Part shown: positions 23,070 to 26,273 of the stretch, one piece after another
Position numbering within the stretch: the stretch's first letter is position 1
Layout of the letters: each line of letters starts with the position of its first letter
Origin: an uncultured Oscillospiraceae bacterium
GTDB taxonomy: Bacteria; Bacillota; Clostridia; Oscillospirales; Oscillospiraceae
Direction: 5' to 3'
Assembly (NCBI GenBank): GCA_934590355.1
Contig: CAKTOX010000026.1
Coordinates: 1-26,273, forward strand
Length of the DNA: 26,273 bases
Program-made: the position numbers and the translations under genes
The notes under the pieces: model-generated
Seen by the model: the letters and a program-made list of their open reading frames with translations, nothing else
Told to the model about the DNA's origin: nothing
The model's database searches: none

Positions 23070-23474
23070 ATGAACATCGCGCTCATGGCACATGACAGAA
23101 AAAAAGAGCTTATGGTGCAGTTTTGCATAGCATACTGCGGTATTCTTGCCGAACATTCGGTCTGTGCAACGAATACGACGGGTAAGCTCGTGTCTGAGGC
23201 AACGGGACTCCCTGTAACGCTGTATCTCCATGCCGACCAGGGCGGCGCACAGCAGATAGGCGCAAGAATATCCTATAACGAGATAGACCTCGTTCTGTTT
23301 TTCTGCGATCCGTCCAACCCCGGCGGCTTTGATGATATAAATAAGATAGAGCGTCTGTGCGATCAGTATCAGATCCCGTTTGCGACCAATGCCGCAACCG
23401 CGGAGGTGCTCGTGCAGGGACTGCGCCGCGGCGATCTTGACTGGCGCAATATAGTTAACCCCAAGCGCAGATAA
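23070..23474 (+). CDS. Methylglyoxal-synthase-family protein with altered active site
   Basis: A 134-aa protein that aligns over its length with methylglyoxal synthase (dihydroxyacetone phosphate to methylglyoxal). It keeps the AHD (7-9), TxTTG-type phosphate loop (TNTTG, 34-38), QQIGARI, FFCDP (D80, E. coli D91) and ATNxATAE motifs. The catalytic GGDQQ motif (E. coli D71) reads GGAQQ, so Ala60 replaces the proposed catalytic base. The preceding SGP is HAD, and E. coli H98 falls at Gly86 or Phe87 in a segment one residue short. D89 probably matches E. coli D101. I therefore call it family member rather than proven enzyme and give no symbol. It may be inactive, act on another phosphate ligand, or be a regulator. 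It has its own strong promoter and precedes hisS. Confidence 0.85.
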   Translation: MNIALMAHDRKKELMVQFCIAYCGILAEHSVCATNTTGKLVSEATGLPVTLYLHADQGGAQQIGARISYNEIDLVLFFCDPSNPGGFDDINKIERLCDQYQIPFATNAATAEVLVQGLRRGDLDWRNIVNPKRR

Positions 23475-23498
23475 GCATGTCACAGGCAAAATGAATTC

Positions 23499-23532
23499 AA
23501 ATGCTGTTATCGCTTTTGTGATAGCAGCATTT
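23499..23532 (+). other. Long stem-loop between the methylglyoxal-synthase-like gene and hisS
   Basis: A 13-bp stem (23499-23511 with 23520-23532, one G-U pair) and an eight-base loop. No U-tract follows, and the stem ends 8 bases before the hisS ribosome site. It could be a weak terminator, a processing site or a translational control element. Confidence 0.5.
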
Positions 23533-23557
23533 AGTGATTGAAAGGATAAAGAACAGT

Positions 23558-24913
23558 ATGGCAAAAGTTGCGCCGAGAACTCTGTCGGGCTTTATGGAGC
23601 TGCTTCCGGCAGAGCAGATGAAGATGGAGAAGATGATGGAAACGCTCAGGAGGAGCTATTCCGTTTACGGCTTCGCCCCGCTGGACACTCCGATAATCGA
23701 GTCGGCGGAGGTGCTGCTTGCCAAGGGCGGCGGTGAGACCGAAAAGCAGATATACAGATTTAATAAGGGCGACAGCGACCTTGCGCTGCGCTTTGACCTG
23801 ACCGTCCCGCTTGCAAAATTCGTCGCGGCAAACTACGGCAGCCTGACCTTCCCCTTCCGCCGCTATCAGATCGGCAAGGTCTATCGCGGCGAGAGGGCGC
23901 AGCGCGGCCGCTTCCGCGAGTTTTATCAGGCCGATATCGACATCATCGGCGACGGCAAGCTCGACATCATAAACGAGGCGGAGATACCCGCGATAATCTA
24001 CCGTACCTTCACAGCGCTCGGACTCAAGGGCTTTAAGATAAAGGTCAATAACCGCAAGCTCTTAAACGGCTTTTACAGGCTTGCCGGCATGAGCGAAAAA
24101 GCGGGCGATATCATGCGCGCGGTCGATAAGCTCGACAAAATAGGCGCAAATAACGTTCGCCGCATCCTCATGGACGAGCTGCATATGTTCTCCCACAAGG
24201 CGGACGACGTCATGGACTTCATGGCCATAAGCGGCACGAACGAGCAGGTCATTGCCGGACTTGAGCGCTTTAAGGGCATGGACGAGCTGTTTGACGAGGG
24301 ACTTGAGGAGCTCAAGACGGTCGTTAAATACCTTGCCGACTTCGGCGTTCCTGAGGAGAACTTCGCAATAGACCTCTCGATAGCCCGCGGCCTTGACTAT
24401 TACACGGGTACGGTCTATGAGACCGAGATGCTCTCGCACCCGGAGATAGGCTCCGTGTGCTCCGGCGGCAGATACGACGATCTTGCCGGATATTACACCG
24501 ATAAAAAGCTGCCCGGCGTCGGCATTTCGATCGGCCTTACACGGCTGTTCTACGTTCTCAATGAGCAGGGGATGCTCTCGGACGAAACGGTGTCCGCGCC
24601 CGCAGATGCGCTCGTTATCCCCATGTCCGAGAACCTCGGATATTCCATCGCCGCCGCGACCGCTCTGCGCGATTCGGGAGTGCGCACGCAGCTTTACTGC
24701 GAGCAGAAGAAGTTCAAGGCGAAGATGAGCTATGCCGACAAGCTCGGTATTCCCTACGTTATCCTCATCGGTGACGATGAGATCGCCGAAAACGTCGTTG
24801 CCGTCAAGAATATGACTACCGGTGAGCAGCAGAAGCTCGGCTTTGCACAGGCGGCAGAGCTTATTAAGACCGCTATGGATGAGCGCGCAAAGGCCGCGGT
24901 CATCAAAGAATAA
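23558..24913 (+). CDS. hisS: Histidyl-tRNA synthetase
   Basis: A 451-aa class II aminoacyl-tRNA synthetase. Motif 1 lies in the first 60 residues. The LRFDLTVPLAKFVA segment and motif 2 (KVYRGERAQRGRFREFYQAD, about 108-127) contact ATP. The histidine-binding ARGLDYYTGTVYE motif is near 277-289, motif 3 is GVGISIGLTRL (about 320-330), and an anticodon-binding alpha/beta domain closes the protein (about 350-440). ATG 23558 is chosen over an upstream GTG at 23534 because AAAGGA lies 11 bases before it and it gives the usual N-terminus (APRTLSGFMELLP). aspS follows after 14 bp, the classic Firmicutes hisS-aspS pair. No T-box leader is seen. Confidence 0.95.
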   Translation: MAKVAPRTLSGFMELLPAEQMKMEKMMETLRRSYSVYGFAPLDTPIIESAEVLLAKGGGETEKQIYRFNKGDSDLALRFDLTVPLAKFVAANYGSLTFPFRRYQIGKVYRGERAQRGRFREFYQADIDIIGDGKLDIINEAEIPAIIYRTFTALGLKGFKIKVNNRKLLNGFYRLAGMSEKAGDIMRAVDKLDKIGANNVRRILMDELHMFSHKADDVMDFMAISGTNEQVIAGLERFKGMDELFDEGLEELKTVVKYLADFGVPEENFAIDLSIARGLDYYTGTVYETEMLSHPEIGSVCSGGRYDDLAGYYTDKKLPGVGISIGLTRLFYVLNEQGMLSDETVSAPADALVIPMSENLGYSIAAATALRDSGVRTQLYCEQKKFKAKMSYADKLGIPYVILIGDDEIAENVVAVKNMTTGEQQKLGFAQAAELIKTAMDERAKAAVIKE

Positions 24914-24927
24914 TGGAGGATGAAGAA

Positions 24928-26273
24928 ATGACACAGTCAAGAACCCATACCTGCAACCAGCTCCGTGCGGAAAACGTCGGAGAAAAGGTCAAGCTCGTCG
25001 GTTGGATGGAAAACGTCCGCGAGGTAGGCCAGAATTTTGCATTTGTCATAGTTCGCGATTTTTACGGCACGACTCAGGTCGTTGTTGAGACCGAGGATAT
25101 GATGAAGGTCATAAAGAGCATAAACAAGGAGAGCACCATCTCCGTCGAGGGCACCGTGCGCGAGCGCGCGAGCAAAAACCCGAAGATAGCCACAGGCGAC
25201 ATTGAGATAGTGCCCGAAAAGATCGAGATACTCGGCCGCTGCCGCTACAATGAGCTGCCGTTTGAGATCAACCGCAGCCGCGACGCGGACGAAACGATGC
25301 GCCTGAAGTATCGCTACCTCGACCTGAGAAACCCAGCGGTCAAGAAGAATATCATCCTGCGCTGCAACGTCGTCGCCGCACTGCGCAAGGCGATGATGGA
25401 GCATGATTTCCTCGAGATAACCACCCCCATCCTCACCGCATCCTCCCCCGAGGGCGCACGCGACTATCTCGTTCCCGCGAGAAAGCACCCCGGCAAGTTC
25501 TACGCTCTGCCGCAGGCCCCGCAGCAGTTCAAGCAGCTTCTCATGACCTCCGGCTTTGACCGCTACTTCCAGATAGCACCCTGCTTCCGCGACGAGGACG
25601 CTCGCGGCGACCGATCTCCCGGCGAGTTCTACCAGCTCGATATGGAGATGTCCTTTGCCGGTCAGGAGGACGTTTTCGCGGTTATCGAGGACGTTCTGCC
25701 CCCGATTTTCGAGAAATTCGGTACTTATAACATTTCAAACAAGGCGCCATTTCGCCGCATCGGATATAACGAGTCCATGGAAAAGTACGGCTCGGATAAG
25801 CCCGACCTGCGCATAGACCTCGTCGTTGAGGACATCACCGCCCTCGTTTCCGGCACGGAATTTCCTCCCTTTGCCGAGGGTAACACCGTTAAAGCCATCG
25901 TCGTTACCGGCTGCGACATGACCAGGAAGAACATCGACAAGCTCTGCGCCGACGTTGAGGTGCAGGCGGGCATGAAGCCGTATTGGTTCAAGGTCGATGA
26001 AAACGGCGAGCTTGCCGGCGGCGTTGCAAAGTTCCTTCAGGACAGAAAGGACAGCATCGTCGAGGCGCTCTCTCTCAAGCCCGGCTGCCTTGTCGGCGTC
26101 GCCGCGGGCACCAAGGGCGCGGCTCAGAAGACCGCCGGCGTCATGCGCAAAATGCTCGGCGCGGCAGTGCCCGGACATATGGACAAGGAGCGCTATGAGT
26201 TCTGCTGGATCGTCGATTTCCCGATGTACGAGATCGGCGAGGAGTCCGGCGAGCTTGAGTTCTGCCACAACCC
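24928..26273 (+). CDS. aspS: Aspartyl-tRNA synthetase (3' end missing)
   Basis: An open frame of 448 codons without a stop, cut by the window edge; the family is usually about 590 aa. It has the N-terminal OB-fold anticodon-binding domain (about 1-110), then the class II core: RYLDLRN (motif 1 region, about 130-136), the aspartate-binding PEGARDYLVPARKHPGKFYALPQ region in parts, and motif 2 FRDEDARGDRSPGEFYQLD (about 218-236). The bacterial GAD insertion follows (about 285-405). GGAGGA lies seven bases before ATG. It is cotranscribed with hisS. Whether it is a discriminating or non-discriminating enzyme (also charging tRNA-Asn) cannot be told here. Confidence 0.95.
   Translation, partial: MTQSRTHTCNQLRAENVGEKVKLVGWMENVREVGQNFAFVIVRDFYGTTQVVVETEDMMKVIKSINKESTISVEGTVRERASKNPKIATGDIEIVPEKIEILGRCRYNELPFEINRSRDADETMRLKYRYLDLRNPAVKKNIILRCNVVAALRKAMMEHDFLEITTPILTASSPEGARDYLVPARKHPGKFYALPQAPQQFKQLLMTSGFDRYFQIAPCFRDEDARGDRSPGEFYQLDMEMSFAGQEDVFAVIEDVLPPIFEKFGTYNISNKAPFRRIGYNESMEKYGSDKPDLRIDLVVEDITALVSGTEFPPFAEGNTVKAIVVTGCDMTRKNIDKLCADVEVQAGMKPYWFKVDENGELAGGVAKFLQDRKDSIVEALSLKPGCLVGVAAGTKGAAQKTAGVMRKMLGAAVPGHMDKERYEFCWIVDFPMYEIGEESGELEFCHN

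Noticed and set aside
23475..23557. T-box riboswitch before hisS
   Set aside because: The gap is only about 80 bp and lacks the conserved T-box bulge sequence and an antiterminator/terminator pair with a U-tract.

Overview
The window reads as a chromosomal segment of an anaerobic, low-G+C-phylum but moderately GC-rich Gram-positive bacterium, most likely a gut Clostridia/Oscillospirales member. This is inferred from the gene set (DnaD/DnaI-type replication genes, long-form HPF, flavodiiron protein with rubredoxins, maf-mreCD-mrdA), from sigma-A promoters with a TRTG extension of the -10 box, from AGGAGG-type ribosome sites, and from strong use of ATA isoleucine codons. I see no rRNA, tRNA, CRISPR array, transposase, integrase or phage gene. 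The window looks like core chromosome with a few accessory insertions.

Layout. (1) 1-4184: an O2/NO-defence divergon. A large flavodiiron fusion protein (-) lies opposite a Crp/Fnr regulator (+), with a perfect 16-bp palindrome between them. The regulator is followed by an unrecognised 117-aa protein and a sugar-phosphate-type nucleotidyltransferase. The block is bracketed by two copies of the same terminator hairpin. (2) 4186-9559: a membrane-anchored heptad-repeat protein (-), then an operon (+) of M29 aminopeptidase, six-TM protein and surface leucine-rich-repeat protein. (3) 9627-13617: ribosome-related genes hpf, prmA and rsmE, with a MATE transporter coupled to rsmE and a 50-codon reverse-strand gene wedged between prmA and rsmE. 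(4) 13659-16681 (-): DUF2804 protein, DnaI-like helicase loader and DnaD-domain protein. (5) 16763-22966 (+): U32 peptidase, maf, mreC, mreD and PBP2, an envelope-elongation operon without mreB. (6) 22998-26273 (+): a methylglyoxal-synthase-like gene with its own strong promoter, then hisS and aspS (aspS runs off the edge).

How they work together. Region 1 looks like a self-contained reductive detoxification unit under local control. Region 3 serves ribosome hibernation and modification. Region 5 builds the lateral wall (MreC/MreD/PBP2). The points most worth a second look are the Crp/Fnr palindrome and its geometry, the multidomain flavodiiron fusion, the methylglyoxal-synthase homologue that lacks the catalytic aspartate of the GGDQQ motif, and the triplicated LRR protein in an operon with a peptidase. 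I found no wholly new defence or mobile system.
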